64,000 bases of DNA from Martinezella rhizogenes (GCF_000799715.1 NZ_JUHG01000011.1:310001-374000); one strand, 5' to 3'; shown: positions 29,736 through 38,756, counted from the first letter of the stretch. The notes: generated from the letters alone by a model not told the origin. Program-made: numbers and translations.

Positions 29736-30860
29736 ATGTCAGGCATTTCATCCGCTCGCCGATTGAGCGTGGCTTTCGTCATGCTCGCAAGCCCGAGCAC
29801 GGCTGCCTCGGCGCAGAATGCCTTTCAGGAGTTCAAGCAACTCGACGGCAGCATGAAGATGCCGAAGCTCAACGCCTTCGTGGCGCCGGACGGTGAGAAT
29901 TCGCCCGCCCGGACTTTGCGCGACGTTTCGCTGGAAGCCAAGCTTGCACCCGACAGCGGCCCGCAGCAGCAGGGCTTGTCCTGGTATGTCTTCAGCCCGA
30001 TAGCCGGCATTGACGGCAAGCTGCCGTTGGTGGCGAGCTCCAAGGGTGGTTCGGCCTCTTTCCATCTGCTGCCTGGCGATTATTTCGTCAATGTCTCCTT
30101 CGGTCGGGCCGGCGTCACCAAGAAACTTACCGTGCCCGATAGCGGAGTATCGCAGAAGCAGACCATGGTGCTGGACGCAGGCGGCATGGTGCTGAACGCC
30201 GTTTCCGGTTCTGACGTGCGCATCCCGCCGGATGAGTTGAGCTTTTCGATCTATGCCGGCGATGCCAAGGAAGACGGGGAGCGCGGCCTTGTCATGTCCG
30301 ACGTCAAGCCCAAGACACTGGTGGGCCTCAGCGCCGGCACCTACCACATCGTCTCCGAATATGGCGCCGTCAACGCAGTCATCCGTGCTGATATTCAGGT
30401 CGAGGCCGGCAAAGTGACCGAAGCGACGATCCAGCACAGAGCGGCGAAAATCACCTTCAAGCTGGTTTCGGACGCCGGTGGCGAGGCTATCGCCGATACG
30501 GCCTGGTCGATCCTGACCTCCGCTGGCGATATCGTCGGCGAAAGCCTCAGCGCTTTCCCAATGATGGTGCTTGCCGAAGGCCAGTATACCGCAGTCGCTC
30601 GCAACAAGGACAAGATCTATCAGCGCGACTTCACTGTCGTCGCCGGCAGGAATACGGATGTCGAAGTGCTGATGAAGGAACAGCAGCCGCAGGACGCCGA
30701 CGATCAGCAGCCCGCGCAGCAGCTTCCGGTGCAATTGCCACAGGCACAGCAGAACCAGGCGCCGGGCCTACCAGGCGTTTCAAGCCAACAGCGTCCCTTG
30801 CCGACCTACGAGCAATTGGCACCGTCCGCCGGCGATGATGGCGGCGATAGCATGGATTGA
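29736..30860 (+). CDS. Secreted protein of unknown function with Gln/Pro-rich tail
   Basis: A 374-residue exported protein. The signal peptide covers about 1-26 (SVAFVMLASPSTAASAQ). The body has repeated beta-rich units that read like carboxypeptidase-regulatory or Ig-like modules: FHLLPGDYFVNVSFGRAGVTKKL, LVGLSAGTYHIVSEYGAVNAV and MVLAEGQYTAVARNKDKIYQ each have the pattern aGxYxvxxxxg. The tail (about 312-374) is Gln/Pro-rich and likely disordered. The ATG at 29736 follows TTGGGAA. It is convergent with the acyltransferase gene. I do not recognise a named family. The three GxY units suggest internal duplication. Confidence 0.8.
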   Translation: MSGISSARRLSVAFVMLASPSTAASAQNAFQEFKQLDGSMKMPKLNAFVAPDGENSPARTLRDVSLEAKLAPDSGPQQQGLSWYVFSPIAGIDGKLPLVASSKGGSASFHLLPGDYFVNVSFGRAGVTKKLTVPDSGVSQKQTMVLDAGGMVLNAVSGSDVRIPPDELSFSIYAGDAKEDGERGLVMSDVKPKTLVGLSAGTYHIVSEYGAVNAVIRADIQVEAGKVTEATIQHRAAKITFKLVSDAGGEAIADTAWSILTSAGDIVGESLSAFPMMVLAEGQYTAVARNKDKIYQRDFTVVAGRNTDVEVLMKEQQPQDADDQQPAQQLPVQLPQAQQNQAPGLPGVSSQQRPLPTYEQLAPSAGDDGGDSMD

Positions 30861-30880
30861 CGAGGAAGCAGCCTTTTGTC

Positions 30881-31762
30881 TCAGCCGGCTTTTTTTCGCA
30901 GCGCCCGCTTCGGCGGCGCCATGGAAAACACCGCGCCATAGAGTTTCGACAACAGATCCTTGCGGTCGCTGCCCTCGCTCATCGCTTCCCATGTCATCAA
31001 CTTGCCGACATGGGCGGTGATCGTGCTGCCGGAAAGGCGGCGGAACTCGCGGATCAATAGCGAGATGCGCAGCGTCATCGATACGCGGCTGGCGAGATGA
31101 AACAGCCGGCCGTTCTGTCCCTCGAAATAAATGGGAATGACGCTGGCGCGGGCCGCCTGAATGAGCTTTGCCGGAAAGATCTTCCACGGCAGGTCCTCGG
31201 CGCGGCCAAAGCCCTTCTTGGCGGTCGCGACGCCGCCGGCCGGAAAGACGATGATCGTCGTGCCTTCCTTGAGCAGGCGAACGGCCTCGTGGCGCGTCTT
31301 CATGTTGATCGCCATCGCCTCCTTGGTTTCCTCGAAGGAAACCGGCAGCGAATAGTCGTTCATCTCAGGCACTTTCAGCAGCTCGTTGTTGATCAGCACC
31401 TTGAAGGGACGGCCGAGCTCTTCGGCAAGCGCCAGGACGGCGATGCCGTCGCCGATACCGAAGGGATGGTTGGCGACGATGACGATCGGCGCATCGGGAA
31501 TATCACGCGGCGGCCATTCGCCCTTGGTCACGAGGCGCACATCGATGAGATCGAGCATCTTGCCGAAGACGCGCTCACTTTTGCCGACGATATCGCTGCG
31601 CCAGATATCGTAGAGCCGGGCAAAGCGATCGCGGCCGGAAAGGCCTTCGATGGAGCGGATGAACCAGCGCTTGATGCGCGTATCCCGTTCATTGGCGTAG
31701 GATAATTCTTTGAAATCCAAATCCACGACGGGCTGCCCCGCTCCTTGTGCATCCAGGCGCAT
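30881..31762 (-). CDS. Lysophospholipid acyltransferase (PlsC-like) family protein
   Basis: A 293-residue acyltransferase of the glycerolipid/hemolysin-like type. The catalytic motif is NHPFGIGDG (His and Asp), followed by the acceptor-site block FPAGGVATAKKGFGR and then VIPIYFEGQNGRLFH. This spacing (NHPxGxxDG) is that of the LPLAT branch that includes ornithine-lipid and 'hemolysin' acyltransferases rather than classical PlsC (HX4D). There is no clear transmembrane helix, so it is probably a peripheral membrane enzyme. thrS lies upstream, separated by a hairpin. The acyl acceptor is uncertain. Confidence 0.83.
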   Translation of the reverse strand: MRLDAQGAGQPVVDLDFKELSYANERDTRIKRWFIRSIEGLSGRDRFARLYDIWRSDIVGKSERVFGKMLDLIDVRLVTKGEWPPRDIPDAPIVIVANHPFGIGDGIAVLALAEELGRPFKVLINNELLKVPEMNDYSLPVSFEETKEAMAINMKTRHEAVRLLKEGTTIIVFPAGGVATAKKGFGRAEDLPWKIFPAKLIQAARASVIPIYFEGQNGRLFHLASRVSMTLRISLLIREFRRLSGSTITAHVGKLMTWEAMSEGSDRKDLLSKLYGAVFSMAPPKRALRKKAG

Positions 31763-31785
31763 ATATTACAAATCTATGTCAGTTA

Positions 31786-31814
31786 TCTGACGGCGCGCTG
31801 AAGGCGCCGTCAGA
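31786..31814 (-). terminator. Hairpin after thrS
   Basis: A perfect 11-bp stem (TCTGACGGCGC / GCGCCGTCAGA) with a 7-nt loop lies 15 bp beyond the thrS stop on the minus strand. The following T-run is weak. Confidence 0.7.
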
Positions 31815-31828
31815 CGATATTTATTGTA

Positions 31829-33826
31829 TCAAGCGAGTTTCGCAACCTTGGCCCGCTTGGCTTCGCGCTTGCGCAGAATATCCGGCGGAGTGGCCTCGAG
31901 CGAGAGCGACGCGATCGCCTCGTCCAGTGACATCGCCGTCTGCGCCTGGCTACCGAGGCGGCGGATATTGACCGAGCGCTCCTCGGCCTCTTTCTTGCCG
32001 CAGACGATGATCACCGGAACCTTCGTCACCGAATGCTCGCGGATCTTGTAGTTGATCTTCTCATTGCGGAAATCGGTCTCGACGGTGAGCCCGGCATCAC
32101 GCAGCGCTTCGGCAACCTCTTCGCCGTAAGCATCGGCTTCAGAGGTAATGGTCGCGACCACGACCTGCAGCGGCGATACCCAGAGCGGCATATGGCCGGC
32201 GAAGTTCTCGATCAGGATACCGAGGAAGCGCTCCATCGAGCCGCAGATGGCGCGATGGATCATCACCGGCTGCGTCTTTTCGGAATGCTGGTCGATATAG
32301 AAGGCGCCGAAGCGTTCCGGCAGGTTGAAATCGACCTGCGTCGTGCCGCACTGCCATTCACGGCCGATGGCGTCCTTCAGCGTATATTCGAACTTCGGCC
32401 CATAGAACGCACCTTCGCCCGGCAGGATGCCGGTCTTAATGCGGCCACCGGACTGTTCCTCGATGGTTTTCAGGACCTCCATCATCACGCTTTCGGCACG
32501 ATCCCAGAGTGCATCGTCACCGACGCGCTTTTCGGGACGGGTCGAAAGCTTGACGACGATCTCCTGGAAGCCGAAGTCCTCGTAGACCGACAGGATTAGG
32601 TCGTTGATCTTCAGGCATTCGGCCGCCATCTGCTCGTCGGTGCAAAAGATATGCGCGTCGTCCTGCGTGAAGCCGCGCACGCGCATGAGCCCGTGCAGCG
32701 CGCCCGAAGGTTCATAGCGATGCACGTTGCCAAATTCCGCAAGACGAATCGGCAGTTCGCGGTAGGACTTCAAGCCATGCTTGAAGATCTGGATGTGGCC
32801 AGGGCAGTTCATTGGCTTCAGAGCGAAGACGCGATCGTCGTCGGTGTCGTCGCCGGCGACTGTCACCTTGAACATGTTGTCGCGATACCAGCCCCAGTGA
32901 CCGGAGGTTTCCCAGAGCGACTTGTCGAGCACCTGCGGCGCGTTGACTTCCTGGTAGTCGCCTTCCAGCCGACGGCGCATGTAGGAGACCAGCGTCTGGA
33001 AAATACGCCAGCCCTTGCCATGCCAGAAGACTACGCCCGGACCTTCTTCCTGGAAATGGAACAGGTCCATTTCGCGGCCGAGACGACGATGGTCGCGCTT
33101 CTCGGCCTCGGCGAGAATGTGCAGGTAGTTGTCGAGATCGGCCTGCTCGGCAAAGGCCGTGCCGTAGATGCGGGTCAGCATCGGATTGTTGCTGTCGCCA
33201 CGCCAATAGGCGCCGGCCACCTTCATCAGCTTAAAGGCCGTGCCGATCTGGCCCGTGGAGGCCATATGCGGCCCACGGCAGAGATCGAACCAATCGCCCT
33301 GATAATAGATCTTCAGGTCCTGGCCTTCAGGAATGGCGTCTACGAGTTCCACCTTGTAGCGCTCACCCTTGTCGGCAAAGACCTGCTTGGCCTTTTCGCG
33401 CGACCAGATCTGTCTGGTGAAAGGCGCATTGCGCAGGATGATCTCGCGCATCTTCTTCTCGATGACCGGCAGGTCGTCGGGCGTGAAGGGCTCGTTCTTG
33501 GCGAAGTCGTAATAGAAGCCGTTTTCGATCACAGGGCCGATGGTCACCTGCGTACCTGGCCAGATCTCCTGTACGGCTTCCGCCATGACATGCGCCGCGT
33601 CATGCCGGATCAGCTCCAGCGCGCGACCGTCATTGCGGGTGATGATCTCGATCTTGCCGTCGGTCACCGGCTCGGAAAGGTCGCGCACGGTGCCGTCGAT
33701 CGCAATAGCGACAGCCTTCTTGGCAAGCGACTTGGAAATGGATTCAGCGACATCCCGGCCAGTTGCGCCAGCATCGTAGCTGCGCACGGAACCATCGGGA
33801 AATGTCAGGGAAACGGATTGGGACAT
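31829..33826 (-). CDS. thrS: Threonine--tRNA ligase
   Basis: Charges tRNA-Thr. It has 665 residues with the full bacterial domain order: TGS domain (about 1-65), editing domain with the [11 protein letters not shown] and RGPHMASTG zinc/His motifs (about 70-225), class II catalytic core (about 245-540: [42 protein letters not shown]) and anticodon-binding domain (about 545-650, ending near [12 protein letters not shown]). The ATG at 33826 has AGGAG about 7 nt upstream; the frame to 33886 is not needed. No T-box or tRNA-like leader was recognised in the 123-bp gap. Confidence 0.97.
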   Translation of the reverse strand: MSQSVSLTFPDGSVRSYDAGATGRDVAESISKSLAKKAVAIAIDGTVRDLSEPVTDGKIEIITRNDGRALELIRHDAAHVMAEAVQEIWPGTQVTIGPVIENGFYYDFAKNEPFTPDDLPVIEKKMREIILRNAPFTRQIWSREKAKQVFADKGERYKVELVDAIPEGQDLKIYYQGDWFDLCRGPHMASTGQIGTAFKLMKVAGAYWRGDSNNPMLTRIYGTAFAEQADLDNYLHILAEAEKRDHRRLGREMDLFHFQEEGPGVVFWHGKGWRIFQTLVSYMRRRLEGDYQEVNAPQVLDKSLWETSGHWGWYRDNMFKVTVAGDDTDDDRVFALKPMNCPGHIQIFKHGLKSYRELPIRLAEFGNVHRYEPSGALHGLMRVRGFTQDDAHIFCTDEQMAAECLKINDLILSVYEDFGFQEIVVKLSTRPEKRVGDDALWDRAESVMMEVLKTIEEQSGGRIKTGILPGEGAFYGPKFEYTLKDAIGREWQCGTTQVDFNLPERFGAFYIDQHSEKTQPVMIHRAICGSMERFLGILIENFAGHMPLWVSPLQVVVATITSEADAYGEEVAEALRDAGLTVETDFRNEKINYKIREHSVTKVPVIIVCGKKEAEERSVNIRRLGSQAQTAMSLDEAIASLSLEATPPDILRKREAKRAKVAKLA

Positions 33827-33949
33827 CGAAATTCTCCTTGTCCAGTCCCGCCAACGAATGCGGGTGGTTTCAACAGATGCGGTCAATCAATGTTGTTGAA
33901 CGCGGTCGCCTGATAGCGATATTTCGCCGTTTAGTAAAGGAAAAGAGGC

Positions 33950-34480
33950 TTACGAGCTGATCATCCGGGCCACTCCGCGCACCGTATTCCAGTTACGCAA
34001 TGTGCCGACGCCGAGGCGCTTGGTGGTGAGGGACGACAGCAGGCGCGTTTCACTCGCCTTGCCGCCAAAATCGATCCAGAGATCGCCATCGACAACGGCC
34101 AGTCGCTCCGGGTCGCTTCTGCGCTTTTCGAGTATTTCGATCACCGACGGATCGAGCGGTTTGCGCATGACACGGACGGCCACCTCGCTGCCCTCGCCGT
34201 CTGCGAACGGATTGCCGGCGACAAGCTTCATCCATGTCGCAGCGTCGCGCGCAATGATGTCGACGTGCTTGCTGAAAGTCCTGACGAAACCAGCTTCTAG
34301 CCGGCTCTCAATCTCCGCGATCGGCTGCTCATTGCCGTCGAAGAGTAGATTGCCGGTGGCGACCAGCGTTTTGACGTTGGTAAAGCCGAGGGCCTCCGCC
34401 ATCGCCCGCAGATCGCTCATGACCACGCGGCGGCCGGCGGTGAGAATGATGCTATGAAGCAGTGCGACATACGTCGTCAT
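33950..34480 (-). CDS. DUF1697 family protein
   Basis: A 176-residue protein of the DUF1697 family, recognisable from YVALLHSIILTAGRRVVMSDLRAMAEALGFTNVKTLVATGNLLFDG (quoted motifs: MSDLRAMAEALGF, TLVATGNLLFD), AEIESRLEAGF and VDGDLWIDFGG. The usual start is MTxYVALLxxIxxxG, so the ATG at 34480 is used and the 312-base extension is rejected as a shadow of yidD. It lies 5 bp downstream of the yidD stop on the same strand. No biochemical function is known for the family. Confidence 0.87.
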   Translation of the reverse strand: MTTYVALLHSIILTAGRRVVMSDLRAMAEALGFTNVKTLVATGNLLFDGNEQPIAEIESRLEAGFVRTFSKHVDIIARDAATWMKLVAGNPFADGEGSEVAVRVMRKPLDPSVIEILEKRRSDPERLAVVDGDLWIDFGGKASETRLLSSLTTKRLGVGTLRNWNTVRGVARMISS

Positions 34481-34485
34481 GCCGT

Positions 34486-34929
34486 TTAAGCTGCTTTTCG
34501 GCCGATGATGAAATACCGCCAGGGTGTCCACCAATGATAGCGGTTTTCCAGAGCCTCCGGCACGGGGTCCAGCCCACTGGTGCCGCCAGGTCCGCATCGT
34601 GCCACCCGGAACAACGTCATCCAGCCGCCGGGCCACAGGCCGTGCCGGGCGATCGATTCGTAGCCATACTCCGAGCAGGTGGGAATATGGCGGCAAGAAT
34701 TGCCGATGAAGCCGGAGAGGGTCAGTTGATAGAGGCGGATAAGGCCCATGCCGAGCAGCCGGTCGGGCGTCTTGCGGAAGGGGCCATGCCAATTACGACC
34801 TATCCGTCGTGTAGCATACCCCCCTCTGTCACTTTGTGACATCTCCCCCACAAGGGGGGAGATCGGTTTGGAGCTTACCGCTACTCCACCCTCATCCTCG
34901 TCCTCTTGTACAGAGCAGAGATAGCACAT
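34486..34929 (-). CDS. yidD: Membrane protein insertion efficiency factor YidD, with repeat-encoded insertion
   Basis: Small membrane-associated factor that aids YidC-dependent membrane protein insertion. The conserved core covers about residues 49-135: TPDRLLGMGLIRLYQLTLSG, the Cys-containing NSCRHIPTCSEYGYESI and GLWPGGWMTLFRVARCGPGG. The N-terminal part is odd. Residues 23-38 are encoded by a 48-bp palindromic repeat (34816-34863) that recurs inverted at 34989-35036, so this reading frame has absorbed a repeat in frame (exactly 16 codons). The start is uncertain: the ATG at 34929 gives MCYLC. A shorter product starting inside or after the repeat (Met30 or Met60) would still keep the core. 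Confidence 0.85.
   Translation of the reverse strand: MCYLCSVQEDEDEGGVAVSSKPISPLVGEMSQSDRGGYATRRIGRNWHGPFRKTPDRLLGMGLIRLYQLTLSGFIGNSCRHIPTCSEYGYESIARHGLWPGGWMTLFRVARCGPGGTSGLDPVPEALENRYHWWTPWRYFIIGRKAA
34816..34863 (+). repeat. 48-bp palindromic intergenic-mosaic-type repeat, copy A (inside yidD)
   Basis: The unit contains two dyads: GTCAC-TT-GTGAC and ATCTCCCCC-5-GGGGGAGAT. It resembles the short mosaic repeats scattered through rhizobial genomes. It matches copy B at 46 of 48 positions; the two differences are the central TT (CC in copy B). It lies in the coding frame of yidD. Confidence 0.85.
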
Positions 34930-34988
34930 GCACTGCTACCTCGCGATATTTGATGGTATGTTCGGGGATGAACCGCATACTCCCAACA

Positions 34989-35036
34989 ATCTCCCCCCTT
35001 GTGGGGGAGATGTCACGGAGTGACAGAGGGGGGTAT
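34989..35036 (-). repeat. 48-bp palindromic repeat, copy B (intergenic)
   Basis: Inverted copy of the repeat in yidD, 125 bp away, between the yidD start and the end of the IscU-like gene. Read on the plus strand it is open in the same phase as copy A and would encode nearly the same 16 residues (Arg for Gln at one position). The two copies could pair into a long hairpin. Confidence 0.85.
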
Positions 35037-35057
35037 GTGCTCTCCGCACAGAGATAC

Positions 35058-35513
35058 TCACGATACAGCCTCAACAGCCTCGGCCCGCGCCGCCTCGATC
35101 TGCCCGATCGCATCCACCACGGCATCGAATGTCAGCATCGTCGATGCATGGCGCGCCTTATAATCCTTGACCGGCTTCAGATAGCGCATGTCCTCGAAAC
35201 GGCCCGATGGCCCCTCGCCGTCCGCCTTCAGCATTGCAAGCATATCTTCGCGCGCTTTGCGCAGTTCTGTGGCGGTCGCGCCCACGACATGGCGGGCCAT
35301 GATCGAAGATGATGCCTGTCCGAGCGCGCAGGCCTTGACGTCGTGCGCAAAATCGGTAACGACATCGTCGTCCATTTTCAGCCAGATCTTGACGCGGGAG
35401 CCGCACAGTCTGGAATGGGCCTGAGCGCTTGCATCGGCGTCTGAAAGGCTGCCAATGCGTTCGATATTGCCGGCGAATTCAAGGATCTTGCCGTTATAAA
35501 TCTCGTCCATCAT
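35058..35513 (-). CDS. NifU/IscU-N-like Fe-S scaffold-family protein
   Basis: A 151-residue protein with the IscU/NifU N-terminal fold. Opening residues MDEIYNGKILEFAGNIERIG, the first Cys in HSRLCGSRVKIWLK (CGS instead of the usual CGD) and the second in VKACALGQASSSI are recognisable. The third cluster Cys expected in the last helix is absent: the sequence reads YKARHASTMLTFDAV, with Ser where IscU has Cys. The double ATG at 35513 has GGAGC upstream. It diverges from folE. It may be a cluster carrier or a degenerate scaffold. No other isc or suf gene is nearby. Confidence 0.8.
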   Translation of the reverse strand: MMDEIYNGKILEFAGNIERIGSLSDADASAQAHSRLCGSRVKIWLKMDDDVVTDFAHDVKACALGQASSSIMARHVVGATATELRKAREDMLAMLKADGEGPSGRFEDMRYLKPVKDYKARHASTMLTFDAVVDAIGQIEAARAEAVEAVS

Positions 35514-35771
35514 CGATTTCGCTCCGATGCACCCGTTTTGCGTTTCAAAACAAAAAACACACTGTGTCCCATCCGGACACTTTCACAGGGACAATGCCAT
35601 ACTATATGTATGTCGTTCGAAGACCACAAAATTGCAATGGTCTTCTGTAAGTTTGATGGGAAACCGTGCAGGACGGCAGGCTTGTCCGCCAGCCAGAACG
35701 CCCCGGAGCCCGCCAAAGGTGCACATTTTCCCATGTCATGGGGAATACCAGTGGCGAGTCCGACAAAACAA

Positions 35772-35793
35772 GATCCGCGGTGCGGATCAGGAG
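35772..35793 (+). promoter_or_regulatory. Hairpin abutting the folE ribosome-binding site
   Basis: GATCCGC-GGT-GCGGATC (35772-35788) is a perfect 7-bp stem immediately followed by AGGAG (35789-35793), 10 nt before the folE ATG. It could modulate translation initiation. There is no sign of a known riboswitch class. Confidence 0.35.
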
Positions 35794-35803
35794 ACCACAG
35801 GTA

Positions 35804-36427
35804 ATGGACGCCATTGTAAAGAACTTTCCGCAAGCCATTGAATCCGATCGCGTATTGGATCGTCCGTCGCAGAAGGAAGCAGAAGACGCCGTTCGCGTTC
35901 TGCTTCGCTGGGCAGGTGATGATCCGCAGCGCGAAGGCCTGCTCGATACGCCGGCGCGCGTCGCCAAGTCCTATCGTGAGCTTTTCGCCGGCTACGACAT
36001 GAACCCCGAGGACGTGCTTGGCCGCACCTTCGAAGAGGTTTCCGGCTACGATGACATTGTCCTCGTGCGCGATATTCCGTTCTACTCGCATTGCGAACAC
36101 CATATGGTGCCGATCATCGGTAAGGCGCATGTGGGTTATCTGCCGAATGGTCGCGTGCTTGGCCTGTCGAAGATCGGCCGCGTCGTCGAAATCTTCGGCC
36201 GCCGCCTGCAGACGCAGGAAGCCATGACCGCCCAGATCGCCAATGCCATCGATGACTCCCTGCGTCCGCGCGGTGTCGCCGTGATGATCGAGGCCGAACA
36301 TATGTGCATGGCGATGCGCGGTGTGCAGCAGCAAGGGTCTTCGACGCTGACGACGACTTTCACCGGTGCTTTCAAGGCCGATCCGGCCGAGCAAGTCCGC
36401 TTTATGACGATGGTCCGGAGCCGCTGA
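35804..36427 (+). CDS. folE: GTP cyclohydrolase I
   Basis: First enzyme of tetrahydrofolate synthesis: GTP to 7,8-dihydroneopterin triphosphate. The 207 residues include all active-site and zinc motifs: [39 protein letters not shown] (zinc Cys and catalytic His), [11 protein letters not shown] and [14 protein letters not shown] (second zinc Cys). The ATG at 35804 is chosen over an upstream start at 35666 because AGGAG precedes it. hisI follows after 25 bp, probably in the same operon. Confidence 0.96.
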   Translation: MDAIVKNFPQAIESDRVLDRPSQKEAEDAVRVLLRWAGDDPQREGLLDTPARVAKSYRELFAGYDMNPEDVLGRTFEEVSGYDDIVLVRDIPFYSHCEHHMVPIIGKAHVGYLPNGRVLGLSKIGRVVEIFGRRLQTQEAMTAQIANAIDDSLRPRGVAVMIEAEHMCMAMRGVQQQGSSTLTTTFTGAFKADPAEQVRFMTMVRSR

Positions 36428-36452
36428 CAGGGCTCCAGGGAAAGAGCCTGAG

Positions 36453-36902
36453 ATGAATTTGGTATTCAACGCCCCTTCCGCGGACAAGTCCGAGCTAGAG
36501 GATGCGGGTGATTTCACGCCTCGTTTCGACGATCGCGGCCTGATCACCGCAATCGTGACCGATGCCCATGACGGCGAATTGCTGATGGTCGCGCATATGA
36601 ATGCCGAGGCTCTGGCGCTGACCATCAAGACCGGGACGGCGCACTACTACAGCCGTTCGCGCGGCAAGCTCTGGAAGAAGGGCGAAACCTCCGGAAACCT
36701 GCAAACGGTGAAGGAGATACGCACCGATTGCGACCAGGATGCCATCTGGCTGAAAGTTGTAGTCGCAGGGCACGATGCAACATGCCATACTGGCCGCCGT
36801 TCCTGCTTCTACCGCACGGTCGAGCTGGAGGATGGAAAGCCGGTACTGAACGTGGTCGACGATCACCGGCATTTCGACCCCAGCGAAATCTACCAGAAAT
36901 AG
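36453..36902 (+). CDS. hisI: Phosphoribosyl-AMP cyclohydrolase
   Basis: Third step of histidine synthesis, opening the ring of phosphoribosyl-AMP. The protein has 149 residues and is the monofunctional form without a fused HisE. The Mg/Zn motifs are intact: [40 protein letters not shown] and [16 protein letters not shown]. It follows folE by 25 bp. The rest of the his pathway is not in the window. Confidence 0.96.
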   Translation: MNLVFNAPSADKSELEDAGDFTPRFDDRGLITAIVTDAHDGELLMVAHMNAEALALTIKTGTAHYYSRSRGKLWKKGETSGNLQTVKEIRTDCDQDAIWLKVVVAGHDATCHTGRRSCFYRTVELEDGKPVLNVVDDHRHFDPSEIYQK

Positions 36903-37018
36903 ATCGGGCAACGAGTCTCCGCGTATCGATCGGGCGATAACCAAATACACGATTTGGAAACCAAAAAGGGACAGTATTTTAGCAAGGGGCACATAAAGGC
37001 CTCGGAGGAAGATGTGTC

Positions 37019-37984
37019 ATGCTGAATTGGGGGTTGAATCGTCAGGGCGCCGGACAGACTTCGGCTGGTTCAGATCCGACGACCTCGCGCGACATCCTCG
37101 CCCCTCCCATTGCTCCTGCTCCTCCGAAGAAAGTGAAGATTGCGCTGGCGCTCGGTGGCGGCGCTGCTCGCGGCTGGGCTCATATCGGCGTGCTGCGTGC
37201 CCTGGATGAGGCGGGTATCGAGGTCGGCATGGTCGCCGGCACCTCCATCGGGGCTCTGGTCGGCGGCTGCTATCTCGCTGGCAAGCTTGATGAGCTGGAG
37301 GCTTTTTCCCGGTCTTTGACCATGCGACGGATCGCCAGCCTGCTCGATCTCACCATCGGCGGCAGTGGCCTGTTCGGCGGCATGCGGCTCACCAAGCGCA
37401 TGCAGGAACACCTTGAAGGCCTGTCGATCGAAGATCTCGACCGCACATTCGTCGCCGTCGCCTCGGAATTGAACACTGGCCACGAGGTCTGGATCGCTAA
37501 CGGCTCGTTGATCACCGCGCTTAGGGCATCCTATGCCCTGCCCGGCATTTTCGAACCGGTTCGCACCAATAGCCGAACGCTGGTCGACGGCGCTCTGGTC
37601 AATCCCGTGCCCGTTTCCGTCTGCCGCGCCTACGAACAGCCGCTCGTGGTCGCCGTCAACCTGAACTACGATCTTTATGGTCGCTCAGCCGTCGTCAAGC
37701 ACAATGCCGGCCCGCCGACCAGCGACCAGCAACGCCGCGACGAGGCACCCTACACCAAGCTTGGCATGACCGGCGTGATGGTGCAGGCTTTCAACATCAT
37801 CCAGGATCGGATCTCGCGCGCACGCCTTGCCGGCGATCCGCCGGATCTGTCTCTGCACCCGCGCCTCAGCGATATCGGTCTCTCGGAATTCCATCGCGCA
37901 GGCGAAGCAATCGAACGCGGCTATGAGGAGACATTGGCGAGACTTACCGAAATCCGGCGCATGCAGGAAGCCTATGCGCGGTAG
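37019..37984 (+). CDS. Patatin-like (RssA/NTE-type) phospholipase
   Basis: A 321-residue cytoplasmic or membrane-associated serine hydrolase of the bacterial patatin family. The oxyanion loop LALGGGAARGWAHIGVLRAL, nucleophile GTSIG (Ser of the Ser-Asp dyad) and the Asp motif LVDGALVNPVPV are all present, so it should be catalytically competent. A Pro/Ala-rich leader of about 38 residues precedes the domain. GGAGGAA stands 8-9 nt before the ATG. It lies 116 bp after hisI. The physiological lipid is unknown. Confidence 0.92.
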   Translation: MLNWGLNRQGAGQTSAGSDPTTSRDILAPPIAPAPPKKVKIALALGGGAARGWAHIGVLRALDEAGIEVGMVAGTSIGALVGGCYLAGKLDELEAFSRSLTMRRIASLLDLTIGGSGLFGGMRLTKRMQEHLEGLSIEDLDRTFVAVASELNTGHEVWIANGSLITALRASYALPGIFEPVRTNSRTLVDGALVNPVPVSVCRAYEQPLVVAVNLNYDLYGRSAVVKHNAGPPTSDQQRRDEAPYTKLGMTGVMVQAFNIIQDRISRARLAGDPPDLSLHPRLSDIGLSEFHRAGEAIERGYEETLARLTEIRRMQEAYAR

Positions 37985-38154
37985 GGCGTCAATAAAGGTC
38001 AAACTCTGAAGAGACCGAATTCGGAGCCGTTCTCGTTCGCAAAGGGCGGAATGAGATTTGCATATGCAGGCCCACCCGACCCTTCGCTTAGGCTCAGGGC
38101 GTTCGTCGCTGATTGACTCATGGATCGATTGGCTCGGCTTCGCTGAACCGCTCC

Positions 38155-38589
38155 TCACCCGGCAATATAAGCCTTGATCTGCTCGGCTTCGAGCTCGATT
38201 TCGCGGATGCGCCATTTGACAACGTCGCCGATCGAGATGATGCCGGAGAGCTTGCCTTTGTCTTCGACCGGGACATGGCGGAAACGGCGCAGGGTCATCA
38301 CTTCCATCAATTCATCGGTGGTGGTCTCTTCCTTGCAGCGATGCACCTTCGCCGTCATCAGCGAGGCAATCGGCTGATCGAGACAGTCGCGACCGTGCTT
38401 CGCCACTGCGTTGACCACATCGCGCTCGGTGAATATGCCGGAAATCTTGCCTGCCATGCCGACAACGACGACGGCGCCGATGCGATTCTCATTGAGCATT
38501 TTGGCAGCTTCGGCAACGGTCGTATTACCCCCGGTGGTAACGACATCGCGGCCCTTGGTATCAAGTATGGCTTTTACGGAAACTGACAT
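38155..38589 (-). CDS. CBS-domain pair protein
   Basis: A 144-residue stand-alone Bateman module with two CBS motifs: VSVKAILDTKGRDVVTT...IGAVVVVGMAGKISGIFTERDVV (about 5-65) and SLMTAKVHRC...RHVPVEDKGKLSGIISIGDVVKW (about 75-130). Such proteins bind adenine nucleotides or SAM and act as energy or redox sensors for a partner. The ATG at 38589 has GGGAGAA upstream; the longer frame to 38655 is not needed. The partner is unknown. Confidence 0.9.
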   Translation of the reverse strand: MSVSVKAILDTKGRDVVTTGGNTTVAEAAKMLNENRIGAVVVVGMAGKISGIFTERDVVNAVAKHGRDCLDQPIASLMTAKVHRCKEETTTDELMEVMTLRRFRHVPVEDKGKLSGIISIGDVVKWRIREIELEAEQIKAYIAG

Positions 38590-38640
38590 TCGATTCTCCC
38601 ATTTCGAAAGCACAGTGAACATGCGAGCCTCGGATTTGTT

Positions 38641-38663
38641 CCGAAACCACCCCAAGGTTTCGG
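38641..38663. other. Hairpin between the CBS and rhomboid genes
   Basis: CCGAAACC-7-GGTTTCGG is a perfect 8-bp stem without a T-run. It lies upstream of the CBS gene and downstream of the rhomboid gene on the same strand, so it could end rhomboid transcripts or lie in the CBS leader. Confidence 0.45.
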
Positions 38664-38756
38664 ACCGCTGCTCCCGTCATCGGCCGCGTTGGTATCCTCC
38701 CACGTGCGCCGAATAGCCATGAATGTTGCGCCTGTGGGGTCAAGAAAGCAACAGCT

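Noticed and set aside
34816..35036. A CRISPR-like or insertion-sequence origin for the 48-bp inverted repeats
   Set aside because: There are only two copies, inverted, without regular spacers, transposase or target-site duplication. The internal dyads fit a short palindromic mosaic repeat.
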